From: Lucifuga dentata
Taxonomy: Eukaryota > Chordata > Actinopteri > Ophidiiformes > Bythitidae
Length of the DNA stretch: 64,000 nt
Assembly (NCBI GenBank): GCA_014773175.1
Contig: VXCM01005521.1
Span: 34,573 to 98,572, forward strand
Direction of reading: 5' to 3'
In this document: one piece after another, positions 27,003-40,289 of the stretch
How the letters are laid out: each line of letters starts with the position of its first letter
How positions within the stretch are numbered: position 1 is the first letter of the stretch
The notes under the pieces: model-generated
Told to the model about the DNA's origin: nothing
The model's database searches: none
What the model saw: only the letters and a program-made list of their open reading frames with translations
Program-made: the position numbers and the translations under genes

Positions 27003-30000
27003 ATGCCTTTTCCTTTTGGGAAGTCTCAGAAGAGTCCAGCTGAAATAGTGAGGACTTTAAAAGAGCACATGGCCTACATGGAAAAGCTGGATGCTGGAGA
27101 CACCAAAAAGTGTGAAAAGGTCTGTAAAGTTACATGCATGTGAAAGTGTGCTCATGTTCTAAAACATCGACCAGCAGGTTTACTCATTGAATCTTTTTTT
27201 GTGATTATTAAGGTTGCAGAGGATGTGTCCAAAAACCTGGCCTTGCTGAAGGAGGTGCTGTGTGGAACGGGCGACAAGGAGCCTCAGACCGAAGCGGTGG
27301 CCCAGCTTGCACAAGAGCTCTACAACACCAACCTCTTCATTGCACTCATTGCAAATCTGCAGAAAATTGACTTTGAGGTGGGGAACCATATTTCTTTCTG
27401 CAGTGACTTTTATGTGTGTGAAAAGTATTGATTCTCTGCGCACACACTGTGGATGAGGACTAGGGCTGGGTATCGAAACTCAATACTTTTGGAGCAGTGA
27501 CAAAATTGTGTCGCTGCACAGAGTAACAATAACTGTCAAATAGCAAAAGTTGATATTGAACGCTTCAATTTTTATCTGCGTTTCTGATTTCTTTTTATCA
27601 GAATTTGCCAGGTTTTATGTCGTATATCATTTAGACAATATTCTGCCTTCTGTTTGCGTGAAGAGAACATCACCCATTCCTGAAAGTCGAGTATTTTAAT
27701 GGCAGAGTATCGAAACACACTGAATTCCTGAATGCAGGAATCCATTAACTTCATCCTAACAAAACCATTTTAGCACATTAGCACCAGTCAGCCATTAATC
27801 TGAGTGTTTTTTTTCACAGGGGAAGAAAGATGTGGTTCATTTGTTCAGCAATATTGTGCGACGTCAGATTGGCACCCGTACGCCCACGGTGGAATACATC
27901 TCTACACACCCACAGATCCTTTTCATGCTTCTGAAAGGGTAAGTTCATCTTTTTAGGCTACAGGAAGTTGGTATTTGATATTGTCAGATACGAGCCGTCC
28001 TGTTTTATCGGCTGATTGTGACCCGTAAATGTCAGGAGCTGTTTTATCAAAGTGTTTAGAGTTAATTTTTAAAAATCCTTTTCAGTAAAGTTACTCTCCC
28101 TTAACCTGTCTTGTAATTTTCTACGTTTCCCAGAATGTGTTTCAACATCTCCCAGAGAGCGAGCAGGAACTTGTTGCGGTTAGCTGTGGGTTTCGTTTGG
28201 AGAGCAGCGTTAGAGGCTTTACAGCCGTAAACAAGCGTGACCCGTCCCAACTTCCCAACAGGAAACTTGTCTCATGGCTGCAATGCATTCTGGTCTATTG
28301 AGGCTGTTTTCATCTCTGCCACTTTGGCTGTAAATTTCTCCGACTGTGATGGTTTAATGTCAAAGCCAAATGTCACGTCTGTTTAAAAACAAAAAAAAAA
28401 AAAAAANAAAAAAAAAAAAAAAGCTTACAGTTTGATTCTGAGGGACTGACAACAAAACTTGACATTTACTGTTTAAAGTTTTAAAGGACCATACCGTTCA
28501 TTTTGCATGTTTGAGTCTAATGTATTCAGTTTTCATACATGTAACGTTTCTGACAATCATTCCCAAAGCATACTACTGGAACGGTGAATTAAAAATGTTT
28601 TTCCTACCTTCCAGACCTCCATTGGTTTCAGTTCATTCTCTATTAAAATCAACTTGTTGATACTGTAAACGTTCTTGGGATAGGTAATCCATCATCACCA
28701 ACAAGACGTGTATTCAGGTTTTTTTAGAAGTTATGTAATTTTAGTGTTTAAGCTCAATAAAAAGCGTGGAGTGAATGTATGCCTCCACCGGGGAATATAG
28801 TCCCAAAAGAAGACCTGCGTTTATGGAAAAATTTAAAGGACCGTGACTTCATAAGGCTGTGTAACTATTAGCAGGAGAAACATGGATTTTTAAGGTGGGT
28901 GTATCACTTGAATATTTGATTTTGAAAGATTAAGAGATTTAGCAAAATATCAGGAAAGCTGAAATACGGTTTTATCCTTTGGGAAATGATTGTCAGTAAC
29001 GTAACATGTATGAAAACTGAATATATTAGGCTCAAACATGTAAAATGGCCGGTATGGTCCTTTAAAAGATATTCTGCTATGTAGCTGCCCTGGAAATATC
29101 GTCTGTATTTGGCCCATATCTGCAGGAATGACAGAATAAAAGAATAAGATCTGTACTGCGATGTTCTTTGCCTTTCGTTAGCCGTGTGCTCCGTGCAGGA
29201 AGCGTGTCTGACTTTCTGTCTTGCCGGCGTTGAAGCCTGATAACGTGTGTGGGCCTGTGCAGATATGAGAGCGCTGAGGTGGCCCTGAACTGTGGAATGA
29301 TGCTGAGGGAGTGTCTGCGTCACGAGCCTCTAGCCCGGCTGGTGCTNTGAACTGTGGAATGATGCTGAGGGAGTGTCTGCGTCACGAGCCTCTAGCCCGG
29401 CTGGTGCTCTTTTCCGAAGACTTCTACCGCTTCTTCTGCTACGTGGAGCTGTCGACCTTTGACATCGCCTCAGACGCTTTCGCCTCGTTCAAGGTGGCGT
29501 GATAAATCCTCTGATACGCGGCACGCCGACACGAACGCTCCTTATCTGACAGTTTGATCTCTTTATGCTCTTTGTCAGGATCTTCTCACGAGACACAAGA
29601 TTATGTGTGCAGATTTCCTGGAGACTAACTATGACAGGGTGAGTCTGGATTTTAACCTTGATCAGCAGAGACATTCGTGCCGTGTTTGACATATTTTAAA
29701 CCTGTCTTTTAGGTGTTTACAGACTACGAGACTCTCCTGCATTCTGACAACTACGTTACCAAGCGACAGTCTCTGAAGGTACTAAACAAAATCCCTATCA
29801 GACGTTTTTTATCTACAGTGGCAGCATAGTGATTTTAGCTGACTGAAGTTTTTTTTTTTAATTTGATCATGTGTGTTTTTATTCGATCACGTGTGTTTGT
29901 CAGCTGCTCGGGGAGCTTCTGCTGGACAGACATAACTTCACTGTGATGACCAAGTACATCAGCCGGGCAGAAAACCTGAAGCTGATGATGAACCTGCTCA

Positions 30001-31342
30001 GAGACAACAGCCGCAACATCCAGTTTGAAGCATTCCACGTCTTCAAGGTGTGTCCCCACCACGTACACACCGCTAAAAGCTACGATCACGACTGATTTAC
30101 ACACAGAATCCATGTCAAACTAGTTTAGTTTCATAGGTATGAAATGATTCTATGTCTGTTAGTATTATACAGGTTTAAAATAATCTGCTATAAACCATAA
30201 AAATGAAGATATTTAATTTAAATAGTCCAGAATCCTGACATGAGCTGTAGATGATTCTAGATTCATGTAGAGAAGCTGGATGTGGTTCCACAGATTATTA
30301 GGAAATTCTAGATTATTCCCTGATGAAACTGATGCTGAATATTTACAAAGCAGAGATTAAATCTCTGCTTTTATTTAGTATTTAAACACTTTGAAATACT
30401 AAATAAAATATCTTAAAGGACCATACCACCCATTTTGCATGTTTGAGCCTAATATATTCAGTATTCATACATGTTACATTACTGACAATCATTTCCCAAA
30501 GGATAAAACCGTATTTCAGCTTTCCTGATATTTTGCTAAATCTCTTAATCTTTCAAAATCAAATATTCAAGTGATACACCCACCTTAAAAATCCATGTTT
30601 CTCCTGCTAATAGTTACACAGCCTTATGAAGTCACGGTCCTTTAAATTTTTCCATAAACGCAGGTCTTCTTTTGGGACTATATTCCCCGGTGGAGGCATA
30701 CATTCACTCCACGCTTTTTATTGAGCTTAAACACTAAAATTACATAACTTCTAAAAATGCACGAATGCACGTCTTGTTGGTGATGATGGATTACCTATCC
30801 CAAGAACGTTTACAGTATCAACAAGTTGATTTTAATAGCAGAATGAACTGAAACCAATGGAGGTCTGGAAGGTAGGAAAAACATTTTTAATTCACTGTTC
30901 CAGTAGTATGCTTTGGGAAACGATTGTCAGTAACGTTACATGTATGAAAATAGAATATATTAGGCTCAAACATGCAAAATAGCCGGTATGGTCCTTTAAA
31001 ATACATTTTGGTGTTTGTTTGATATAAAAAAACACCGTTATGAATAAAACAGCGAGAATTACTGAAATGATGAGTGATTCTAACTTGTGTAAAAATGTGT
31101 GTTTTTGGTGTGTATTGGACGAAGCGCTGATCGTCTCCTTCCTCCCTCAGGTGTTCGTAGCGAACCCCAACAAGACCCAGCCCGTGCTGGACATCCTGCT
31201 GAAGAACCAGACCAAGCTGGTGGACTTCCTGACCCACTTCCAGACGGACCGAGCCGAGGACGAGCAGTTCTGCGATGAGAAGAACTACCTGATCCGGCAG
31301 ATCCGGGACCTGAAGAGGCCCGCGGCGCCGGAGGAGCCGTAA
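27003..31342 (+). CDS. cab39l1: MO25/calcium-binding protein 39 family scaffold, complete in 8 coding exons (one exon damaged by assembly)
   Basis: MO25 proteins are helical-repeat scaffolds that hold the pseudokinase STRAD in its active form and so activate LKB1/STK11; they also stimulate several STE20-type kinases. Exons: 27003-27119, 27213-27377, 27820-27938, 29263-29493, 29579-29638, 29713-29778, 29904-30047, 31151-31342 (stop TAA). Exon 29263-29493 contains a false 62-base insertion; without it the sum is 1032 nt, 343 aa, against 341 for human CAB39. Landmarks are [94 protein letters not shown] helices, [20 protein letters not shown] and a C-terminal [12 protein letters not shown]. It differs from both CAB39 and CAB39L (for example [20 protein letters not shown] early on), so the third fish paralogue cab39l1 is the best guess; the family is certain, the paralogue is not. 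All introns are GT-AG. Confidence 0.93.
28491..29065 (+). mobile_element. Young TTAA MITE copy, cab39l1 intron 4
   Basis: 575 bp, both TTAA borders present, forward orientation. It pairs in opposite orientation with the copy at 30413-30999 across cab39l1 exons 5-8. Confidence 0.9.
29286..29408. other. Assembly artefact inside cab39l1 exon 5
   Basis: 29286-29346 is repeated exactly at 29348-29408 around N 29347. Removing one 61-base copy plus the N (62 bases) restores a 169-nt exon in the frame of its neighbours ([20 protein letters not shown] then [20 protein letters not shown]). A real 62-bp insertion would shift the frame in a conserved protein, so this is an assembly error. Confidence 0.92.
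30413..30999 (-). mobile_element. Young TTAA MITE copy, cab39l1 intron 8
   Basis: 587 bp with both TTAA borders, reverse orientation. Ends 151 bp before the last coding exon. One local change (TCTAAAAATGCACGAATGC) distinguishes its core from the others. Confidence 0.9.
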
Positions 31343-31399
31343 AGCTGTGGGAGGAGCCACAGGAGGCTAAGTGAAAAACTGAAAACAAAATGCTTCATT

Positions 31400-31405
31400 A
31401 ATAAA
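31400..31405 (+). terminator. cab39l1: Candidate cab39l1 poly(A) signal
   Basis: AATAAA 58 bases after the stop codon, the first such signal downstream. Would give a very short 3' UTR; later signals could be used instead. Confidence 0.45.
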
Positions 31406-31790
31406 ACAATATCAACTAGAAGCTGTAGGGAAAGTTGCTTCCTTGAGGTTTTTGGTGTGAGTGTGGAGGTGATTTCCTGGGCCGAGAACCATTCTCTCCA
31501 TCTTTATGGATGATGAAACGCTTTTCCTCAGAGCTGTTACCTTTGATAAACTTATTTCCTCACCTTGTTGCCGGCGGAGACGTAAAAATGACGTCAGCCG
31601 GCAGCAGCTCGGGGTTGTTCCTGAAAGCCTTCATCAGAAACGTGTTTATATTTTAGAGTGAAAAACTGAGGAAAAGTAGATATATTATTTTGCTGATGTA
31701 TCTTTATGATAAAACTCTTTATAGCTCTTCTTTCTGAATATTCCTTCCTGTTTTATTGCCTTATTGTGAGATGTTCTGTTGAACTGGGAC

Positions 31791-32341
31791 TTAAAGGACC
31801 ATACAGGTGGTTTTGCATGTTTGAGCCCAATAAATTACAACATACATGTAAAATTACTGCCAGCTGTTTTCTAAAACTTACTACTGGAGAAGTAGAGTTT
31901 AGAGTTGTTTTTCCTACCTTCCAGACTGTCGTCGGTTTAAGTTCATTCCAGTACGACACAAAACTGAATGTGTAGAGACTTGAAACGTGCTTCAGGTAAT
32001 TAATCTGTCATGCCAAACACGATGTCTATTTTTTTTTTTCTTTCTGAAGTAACTTTATTTTACTGATCCAACACGGAGCGACACGACAGAAAATGTATCT
32101 CTCCGCCAGGAAATATAGTCCCAGGACAAGACTACTTTTACAGAGAAATTAAAACGACCGTGCCTTCTACATGAGGTCGTGTTTGTTAGCAGGCGAAACG
32201 CTGAATTTTAAGGTGGAATATTTAATTTTGAAAGATTTGAGGATTTGGAAAAATAACTTGAAAATTAAAATCTGGTTTTATATTTTGGAAAATGGTTGGT
32301 GGTGATGTGAAACAAGCCAAACCACTGGTATGGTCTTTTAA
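31791..32341 (+). mobile_element. Older TTAA MITE copy downstream of cab39l1
   Basis: Left end TTAAAGGACCATACAGGTG, right end CTGGTATGGTCTTTTAA; old-type core (GGAAATATAGTCCCAGGAC). Confidence 0.8.
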
Positions 32342-32745
32342 ATGATTTTTAGAATTTGGACACCTGGATGCTGTTATCCTGGTCGGTGTAGGTAATCTTT
32401 GGGGATTTGTTGGTAGTTTTGGGTCTTTGCTGTGTTTCGGGTTCCACAGATCAGACGTCATCCTGCGTTAATAAGCACAGGAAGAGAAAAAACTCACAAC
32501 AGGATCAATTTCTGCTGCTCTGACCTGAGTCGTGCTCAGCAGGCTGACAGGCTGGAAATAGAAGCGAAGTGTCAGATAAATGCTGCAGGCGATCGGTGTC
32601 CGCACGGCGTTCAGCAGCAGCACGCCGCACGCCGGCTTCATGTAGCAGCCATTTATTCTGAAAGGATGACTTTAAAAATGGCGTGTTGGGTTTGATGTTC
32701 AGTGCGTCGTCACGGCCATTTCTCCTTTAAAGCACAAAAGACTGA

Positions 32746-33328
32746 TTAAAGGACCATACCATCCATTTTGCATATTTGAGCCTAATATATTCAGTTTTCA
32801 TACATGTAACGTTACTGACAATCATTTCCAAAGCATACTACTGGAACAGTGAATTAAAAATGTTTTTCCTACCTTCCAGACCTCCATTGGTTTCAGTTCA
32901 TTCTCTATTAAAATCAACTTGTTGATACTGTAAACGTTCTTGGGATAGGTAATCCATCATCACCAACAAGACGTGTATTCAGGTTTTTTTAGAAGTTATG
33001 TAATTTTAGTGTTTAAGCTCAATAAAAAGCGTGGAGTGAATGTATGCCTCCACCGGGGAATATAGTCCCAAAAGAAGACCTGCGTTTATGGAAAAATTTA
33101 AAGGACCGTGACTTCATAAGGCTGTGTAACTATTAGCAGGAGAAACATGGATTTTTAAGGTGGGTGTATCACTTGAATATTTGATTTTGAAAGATTAAGA
33201 GATTTAGCAAAATATCAGGAAAGCTGAAATACGGTTTTATTCTTTGGGAAATGATTGTCAGTAACGTAACGTATGAAAACTGGATATATTAGGCTCGAAC
33301 ACGCAAAATGGATGGTATGGTCCTTTAA
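32746..33328 (+). mobile_element. Young TTAA MITE copy
   Basis: 583 bp with both TTAA borders; right arm has private changes (GAACACGCAAAATGGATGG). Confidence 0.9.
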
Positions 33329-33466
33329 CACAAGAAATAACACTGTTTCACTGTGAAGCACATATTAAAATGCATCACAAGCATGTTATAAGTTTTTTTA
33401 TGTTCATATTGGCATGAAGTTACGTTTTCATTAATATGACATCATCGCTTTTTCCTTTAAAGGAGC

Positions 33467-33966
33467 ACACCTGTGGTTTTGCATGTTTGAGCCTTGTAAA
33501 TACAACCCGCATACACGTTACCGTTAATGATGACCACTTTTCACGCTGCAGTGATAACTATTAGACTTGTTTTTCCTACCTTCCAGGCTGCTATTGGTTA
33601 ATACGCTATTAAATCAACTCATATAGACTTAAAATGCTTCAGATTAATAATCCATCGCAGAGAACGAAACGTTGTTCTTATGTTTCGTTGAAGCTATGCC
33701 GTTTAATCCAACATAGAGGTTAGCAGAAGGAAATGTACGTCTCCGCCAGGGAATATAGTCCCAGGAGAAGACGGTTTTTACCATGAAATGAAACGACCGT
33801 GCCTGTTAGCAGGTAAAACATTGGATTTTACAGTGAACATGTGAACATTTTATTTTGAAAGATTAGGAGATTTGGCCAAACAACACAAAAACTAAAACAG
33901 GGTTTTCTTGTATGTAGGTGTTATTTATTGGGTCTAAACATGTAAAATCACTGGTATGCTCCTTTT
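33467..33966 (+). mobile_element. Older TTAA MITE copy
   Basis: Left end TTAAAGGAGCACACCTGTGG; right end decayed to CTGGTATGCTCCTTTTT. Core landmarks CTACCTTCCAGGCTG and GGGAATATAGTCCCAGGAG. Confidence 0.75.
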
Positions 33967-34149
33967 TGATTATGTATATGACTGTAATGGATTCCCTTTT
34001 CATCGACGTACACCAAACATCTGCTGCGTTTTTACGTGAAATTTACAGAAAAACAGAAACACGTGATCATTTCAACAGAATTCAATACGACAAATATCAA
34101 CTTTAATGATAATGTTTAATTTTATGCTCATTTTTGATGATTTATATTA

Positions 34150-34215
34150 AGACTGTTTTTAATATTTTGCTCACCTCATTCACTTACATGAAGGAGCCAA
34201 AAATATTACAAACAT
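34150..34215. repeat. Short palindromic repeat, copy 2
   Basis: Related to 17604-17670 around CACCTCATTCACTTA(C/T)ATG with AATATTTT / AAAATATTA arms. Confidence 0.5.
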
Positions 34216-35019
34216 ATTAAAGCATTATAATTATTATAACGTTAGTATTTATTACAGGACTTTTGTATTGGTTTCCATCCAAATGAACAGGTGTTTCTAT
34301 TTATAATGACATTATTTATTTTTCATTTTATTAAATATTTCACAGTCTCTGATAAAAATGATCCAGATTTGATCTCCTATCAGCAAAAACCAAAGATGGC
34401 GGCACATGATGTCACACACACGGTGGTTTGTTTTTTTGTTTTTTTTTTTCTGGTTGATGATAATGTGCCTGTGATGCGTCAGATACACTTCCTGTTAGGT
34501 CACACATTCTCACACTGTTAAGTCGTTTGGGACGATGAACACTGAATTTATGTCTTCCTCACGTTCTTCATCGATCAGCTGATATACTTCAGAAAGTTTT
34601 TTGTTTTTTAATATTTGCCTTACTCGTCACTGTCGCTGAAATGATGTGGATTTCAGTCTGTTAGCATAAATACCTCATGGATTAGAGTTTAAAATGCTGT
34701 GTCCTTTTTCCTTCCTTCCTGGTGGTATTTTATTGGATGCTTGTTTGTGTTCTGGTGTGAACAGGGACTGCGAGCTGGTTTTCACGATGGAAACTAGACT
34801 TAAATGTTTCATTTGGTGGTGACACACAAATGTTAATTCATAATGAATTGCAGTGTGCCGCCCTATAATGAATGTTGCCTTATTTAAAGACATTTAATGT
34901 AATAATGTACAATTACAGACTTCTTAAAGCCAAAGTCAATACAAAAAGGGGGAAAATGTGCATTTCAAGTCCGACACGCATCACGAGTACGTTACATTTA
35001 CATCCATTAGAGTCTAGTT

Positions 35020-35605
35020 TTAAAGGACCATACCGCCCTTTTTACATGTTTGAGCCTAATATATTCAGTTTTCATACATGTAATGTTACTGACAATCATT
35101 TCCAAAGCATACCACTGGAACGGTGAATTAAAAATGTTTTTCCTACCTTCCAGACCTCCATTGGTTTCAGTTCATTCTGCTATTAAAATCAACTTGTTGA
35201 TACTGTAAACGTTCTTGGGATAGGTAATCCATCATCACCAACAAGACGTGTATTCAGGTTTTTTTAGAAGTTATGTAATTTTAGTGTTTAAGCTCAATAA
35301 AAAGCGTGGAGTGAATGTATGCCTCCACCGGGGAATATAGTCCCAAAAGAAGACCTGCGTTTATGGAAAAATTTAAAGGACCGTGACTTCATAAGGCTGT
35401 GTAACTATTAGCAGGAGAAACATGGATTTTTAAGGTGGGTGTATCACTTGAATATTTGATTTTGAAAGATTAAGAGATTTAGCAAAATATCAGGAAAGCT
35501 GAAATACGGTTTTATCCTTTGGGAAATGATTGTCAGTAACGTAACATGTATGAAAACTGAATATATTAGGCTCAAACATGCTAAATGGGTGGTATGGTCC
35601 TTTAA
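35020..35605 (+). mobile_element. Young TTAA MITE copy
   Basis: 586 bp, both TTAA borders, core as in the other young copies; left arm private (ACCGCCCTTTTTACATG). Confidence 0.9.
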
Positions 35606-36724
35606 TAGCCAAATGAATTATGCTCCAAATTTGAATTTGTGAGTTTAAAGTAATTTTCAGTGGAGGACAGTAAACTTTTCTCTGAATAGTTTTTGTTTTT
35701 AGTTAATTGGAGTTTTTAAAAATCAGTTTGCGCTGAAACAGTTATGCGGTGAATTTCAGCCTTTTCTGGTTCATAAAATAGTAAAGAATCTGCTGTGAAC
35801 GCATTCAGTTTTTATAATCGACTGAAATCGTCCTGCACACTTTGCTGCAGCATCGTCAGGAAGAGCTGAACGTGTTTCATAAAGTACCTGTCTTCAGGTT
35901 TCTGACGTGTTTATGATGACATGTAACATGTTGTCACGCCTGCGTGGCTGACACGCTACTGCTGCTCAGACTGTGAATCTGGACTGTTCATAATAATTAA
36001 AGTCTGTTTTTATGGAAATTCTCTTGATCAGACAAACAGAAGCTTTGTTGGAGTCTGATCTGTACTCAGACAGCCAGCAGAGGGCGCTGCTTCTCAAACA
36101 AAACATTTCAAACAAAACTTTTCAAACAAAACATTTCATGTTCCTTTATCCCTACCTCTTAATTATGAGTGTATTAAGATCAAAAATTATTTAATGATTC
36201 AGACATTGTTTAAAGTTTTAAACTTTACCTTTTTATGCTTTTGCCTTCTTCTTGCCCACATAAACATCTTACTTTGGATTTTTTCCCCCTTTATTTACCA
36301 TTGGAAAGAATTATGTACAAAACTTTATTTTAAAGGATAAAAGTGTGAAAGTATTCATGAAAATAAAATATTATAGAAACGTGTATTTGTGTTTTCTCAG
36401 TTTATCATCATACATGATCAAACATGAACATTAAAAAAAAGTTTCATCAGCATTATATAAAACCAGATAATGGTGTGTGAGAAATAAAAAATATATATCT
36501 GAGGAGAGGGGAAGTTAAAGAAATAAAATGGATAAAACCATCCAGCAGCCTGGAGATTAATTTATAAACTTCTTATAACATTCAAAACAATTATTTTCAA
36601 CATATATTGTATCCTATGTGGTTAATTTTTTGTTTTCTATATAAATATCTCTCTACAGAGACAGAATCAGCTGGTCATGTGACTGATCTCTGTCCAGTTT
36701 CAACACTGACTGAAGTCCAAACTC

Positions 36725-37198
36725 TTAAAGGAGCATACCAGTGATTTTGCATGTTTGAGCCCCATAACTACAACATACATGTGACATTACTGACAATCAT
36801 GTTCCAAAACATAAAACTATTTTATTTTGTGTCATTTTGACAAATCCCCTAATCTTTCAAAATCAAATGTTCAGACGAGACAACCACCCTAAAGTTAAAT
36901 GTTTTGCAAACGTACAATCATACAATAAATGTAGAATTGCTTCTGTATTAAAATTTAAAAATTTATGCGTTTCAGAAATATTTTCATACCTGGTTATAAA
37001 TTATCTGTAAAATTTAGTTTCCATACTTGCACCAACTGGAAGTAACTATGATGATGCCATTCAGGTCAGTTTGGCTGACTTTGCACAGCGCCCTCTAGTG
37101 TCCTCACAGCCTTCCTGCAGCTGATACCACGTGGTAAATAGTGATCACCGTGACCAAAACCACGTTTGATATGTGAAATCGGTAAAATTCTCCTTTAA
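36725..37198 (-). mobile_element. Old, diverged TTAA MITE
   Basis: Clear left end TTAAAGGAGCATACCAGTG. The proposed right end TTCTCCTTTAA is weak and the second half barely aligns, so the right border is tentative. Confidence 0.5.
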
Positions 37199-37468
37199 AA
37201 ATCCCAGAAATTCGCAGCAAGAGTCAAACTTAAATCATCTTCACACCTACAGAATCATTCTGGATGCAGTTAGTCAACATTTTCACGTTTTGGTGATAAA
37301 TTGGTGCAAATTCAATTTGGTAAATCCACCCCTCCTCCCAGTCTGAGCTCCGACTGTGGAGCTGGAACGTTACTGGGACGAATTCCATCCTGCCATGTTT
37401 CTGTCTCTGAGTGTAGATTAAATTATAATTTACAAAAAAAATAAATAAATAAATAAAAAAAAAAAAAN

Positions 37469-37500
<32 letters not shown>

Positions 37501-38114
37501 CAACAGATATATCTTTTTTTTAAACTTTTCACCATCAGTGGCTTCATGAAATCAAAGTGTATGTTTATAATAACATGCAGGAAAATTAATGCATGAATAA
37601 AATGTACATCTTTCATTTTGATCTGCACCAATCAGCATCTCCAGGCAGGAAGTGCAGGATGGGAAAGTAGGTTAAAGTTCATCCGGGGAAGAAGGCAAAT
37701 AAGGCAACGCTGCATTCTGTTCCCACAGAGGGAGGGGGAGGGGCGTCCGTGCGTGGAAATCCCTCCGTGTCTCTGACGGTGATGTTTGAGATCAGCTCGA
37801 AGTTTAAAGTTTGAAAAGAAAATGACGGAAATAAATAGAAATGAGTGATGTTTTGTGTGTTAAAAAAAACTGAAGCGGGATCGTGGAGGGACGAGCCGCG
37901 ACAGACAGCAGAAGGCTCCGTGGGGGCAGGGTTTACAGGGGTTAAAGGTCACAAGCCTCCTGGGTTCCTTTGACCAGCACAGGCTGAATGAGAAGCAGCG
38001 TGGGTTAATAAAACTCGTCACCATCCATCTACAAATTCAGATTTTCTGCAGAATCTTTCAGGGCTGCAGCCCACGGAGGGACGAGTGGAACCAGGAGCCA
38101 AAAAAAAAAAAAAA

Positions 38115-38163
38115 NNNNNNNNNNNNNNNNNNNNNNNNNNNNNNNNNNNNNNNNNNNNNNNNN
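38115..38163. other. Assembly gap (49 N) inside a poly-A tract
   Basis: Unknown bases between two A runs; single Ns in A runs at 28407, 37468, 38372 and 52010 are of the same kind. Confidence 0.99.
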
Positions 38164-38835
38164 AAAAAAAAAAAAAAAAGATGCTCTCACAATTTTCATG
38201 CATGAGAAAAGTTTTTGTTTGTGGAACAGCGTGGCAGAGAGGGATGCAGAGGAGCAACATCTGCGTGGGAAGATTTCCACGATCCTGCAGGATTCTAACA
38301 TGTAAAGCTGATGAAGGTAAGATTTTATTCTTTATCAGAACAAAACGAACCAAAAAAAAAAAAAAAAAAAANAAAAAAAAAAAAAAAAAAAACTCTGAAG
38401 TCTCATTCATGTTTGTATTGATAATGTAGAAAAGTCACGTGTTCGCGCATTAATTCGCGGTATTAAATTATTTAAAGAAAATTTACATCCGCTTTTTTTT
38501 TACAGTATTTTATTTGACTAATCAAACCTTTTTTTTAATATACTTTTTCACTCATAACCGCTTTATCTTTTTACTTTAACTTGATCTGATGCTGGCTTTA
38601 CTTTAATAACCTTACAGAGACTTTATTAATGCTGTTATTAAAGCGGAAGTGGGTGTAAGTGACGTAATGAGTAAAAATCAAAGCGGATGTGATCCCTATT
38701 GTGATCCATTTTTTAATTGATGGGATTTGATCCGCTCATCAGAAGCTGTTGGCGCCACTTTTCTGTCATGGCTAAACAAGNCCACACACACACACACACA
38801 CACCTACACACGCTCAGATACACTCTCATAAGTCT

Positions 38836-39365
38836 CTAAAGGACTACACCGGTGGTTTTGCATGTGTGAGCCTAATACTACTTGAGCGGTAAATATTAGA
38901 AATGTTTTTCCTACCTTCCAGACCTCCACTGCTTTCAGTTCATTCTGCTATTAAAATCAACTTGTTGATACTGTAAACGTTCTTGGGATAGGTAATCCAT
39001 CATCACCAACAAGACGTGTATTCAGGTTTTTTAGAAGTTATGTAATTTTAGTGTTTAAGCTCAATAAAAAGCGTGGAGTGAATGTATGCCTCCACCGGGG
39101 AATATAGTCCCAAAAGAAGACCTGCGTTTATGGAAAAATTTAAAGGACCGTGACTTCATAAGGCTGTGTAACTATTAGCAGGAGAAACATGGATTTTTAA
39201 GGTGGGTGTATCACTTGAATATTTGATTTTGAAAGATTAAGAGATTTAGCAAAATATCAGGAAAGCTGAAATATGGTTTTATTCTTTGGGAACTGATTGT
39301 CAGTAACGTTACATGTATGAAAATATTAGGCTCAAACATGCAAAATGGATGGTGTGGTCCTTTAA
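38836..39365 (+). mobile_element. Young TTAA MITE copy, shortened left arm
   Basis: 530 bp. Left end CTAAAGGACTACACCGGTGG lacks the first T and about 50 bp of the arm is deleted; core and right end are normal. Confidence 0.85.
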
Positions 39366-40289
39366 GATAAATAATCCATCACAGAGAACAAAATGTTGTT
39401 CTTTTTTTGTCAAAGTTTCCTAATTTAGCGGTACAACATGCTTTTAAGAGAAATTTTAAAAAACAGATTTATGATTTTTAGGGATTTTTTTTTTTTGTTT
39501 GCATTAAAGTTTTTGTATTAATTTTCTTTGGAAGGCATGATACATGGCACAAAAAGAAGAAGAAAAATATGAACATGACTTGTTATATACACAGTGAGAG
39601 ACATATGAATACATTATTATTACCTAACAAATCCAGTAAATCTAACATTTTTAGTGATTTTTAATGGTTTTGTTCTCTTCCAGAAGTCCACATGAAGGAT
39701 CTGATCAGGAGAAGAACGTGACGTTCTCCAGCTAAGGTGCATCTAGTGTAGTTAGTGACGTTGTTGGTATCTACTGCCCTAGGTGCTCCTTCTGGCTGGA
39801 GGATTCATTTTCTGCCAGGTTTGGAAATCGCTCCATCATGTATTTATGTTTTTTTTTTTTTTTTTTTTTACCACATTTTAACCTGGAAACTACATCAAAA
39901 TGCCTCTGATGTCATTGTTTCAGGACAGTAATATGATTTAATTTTATAAATTCAATGTTTGCTTTTCCTGTTATCTTGAGTTTGTGGTTCTTAAACATTT
40001 TTGGAATCAGGTTTCACCTCACCAATAAACCAAAAATCACAGAAAAATCACAGAAAAGTCACAGAAATCCCCAAATGAGGACATTATTTGGCAGCATGAG
40101 CATGAAATATTAATGATATAGAAAGAAAGTACGTATTGTGCTATTCAACACAACCTCAACACAAAAAATCTAATTCTTAATCAAAACAGCACAACAATTA
40201 AAGGACCATAGTGGTGGTTTTGCACGTTTGAGCCTAATAAATACAAACAGCATACACATTATGTTATTGATAACCATTGTCCAAAACAT

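Noticed and set aside
29286..29408. A real internal exon duplication in cab39l1
   Set aside because: Exact 61-base repeat around an N, frame-breaking, and seven other loci show the same pattern; an assembly error is far more likely.
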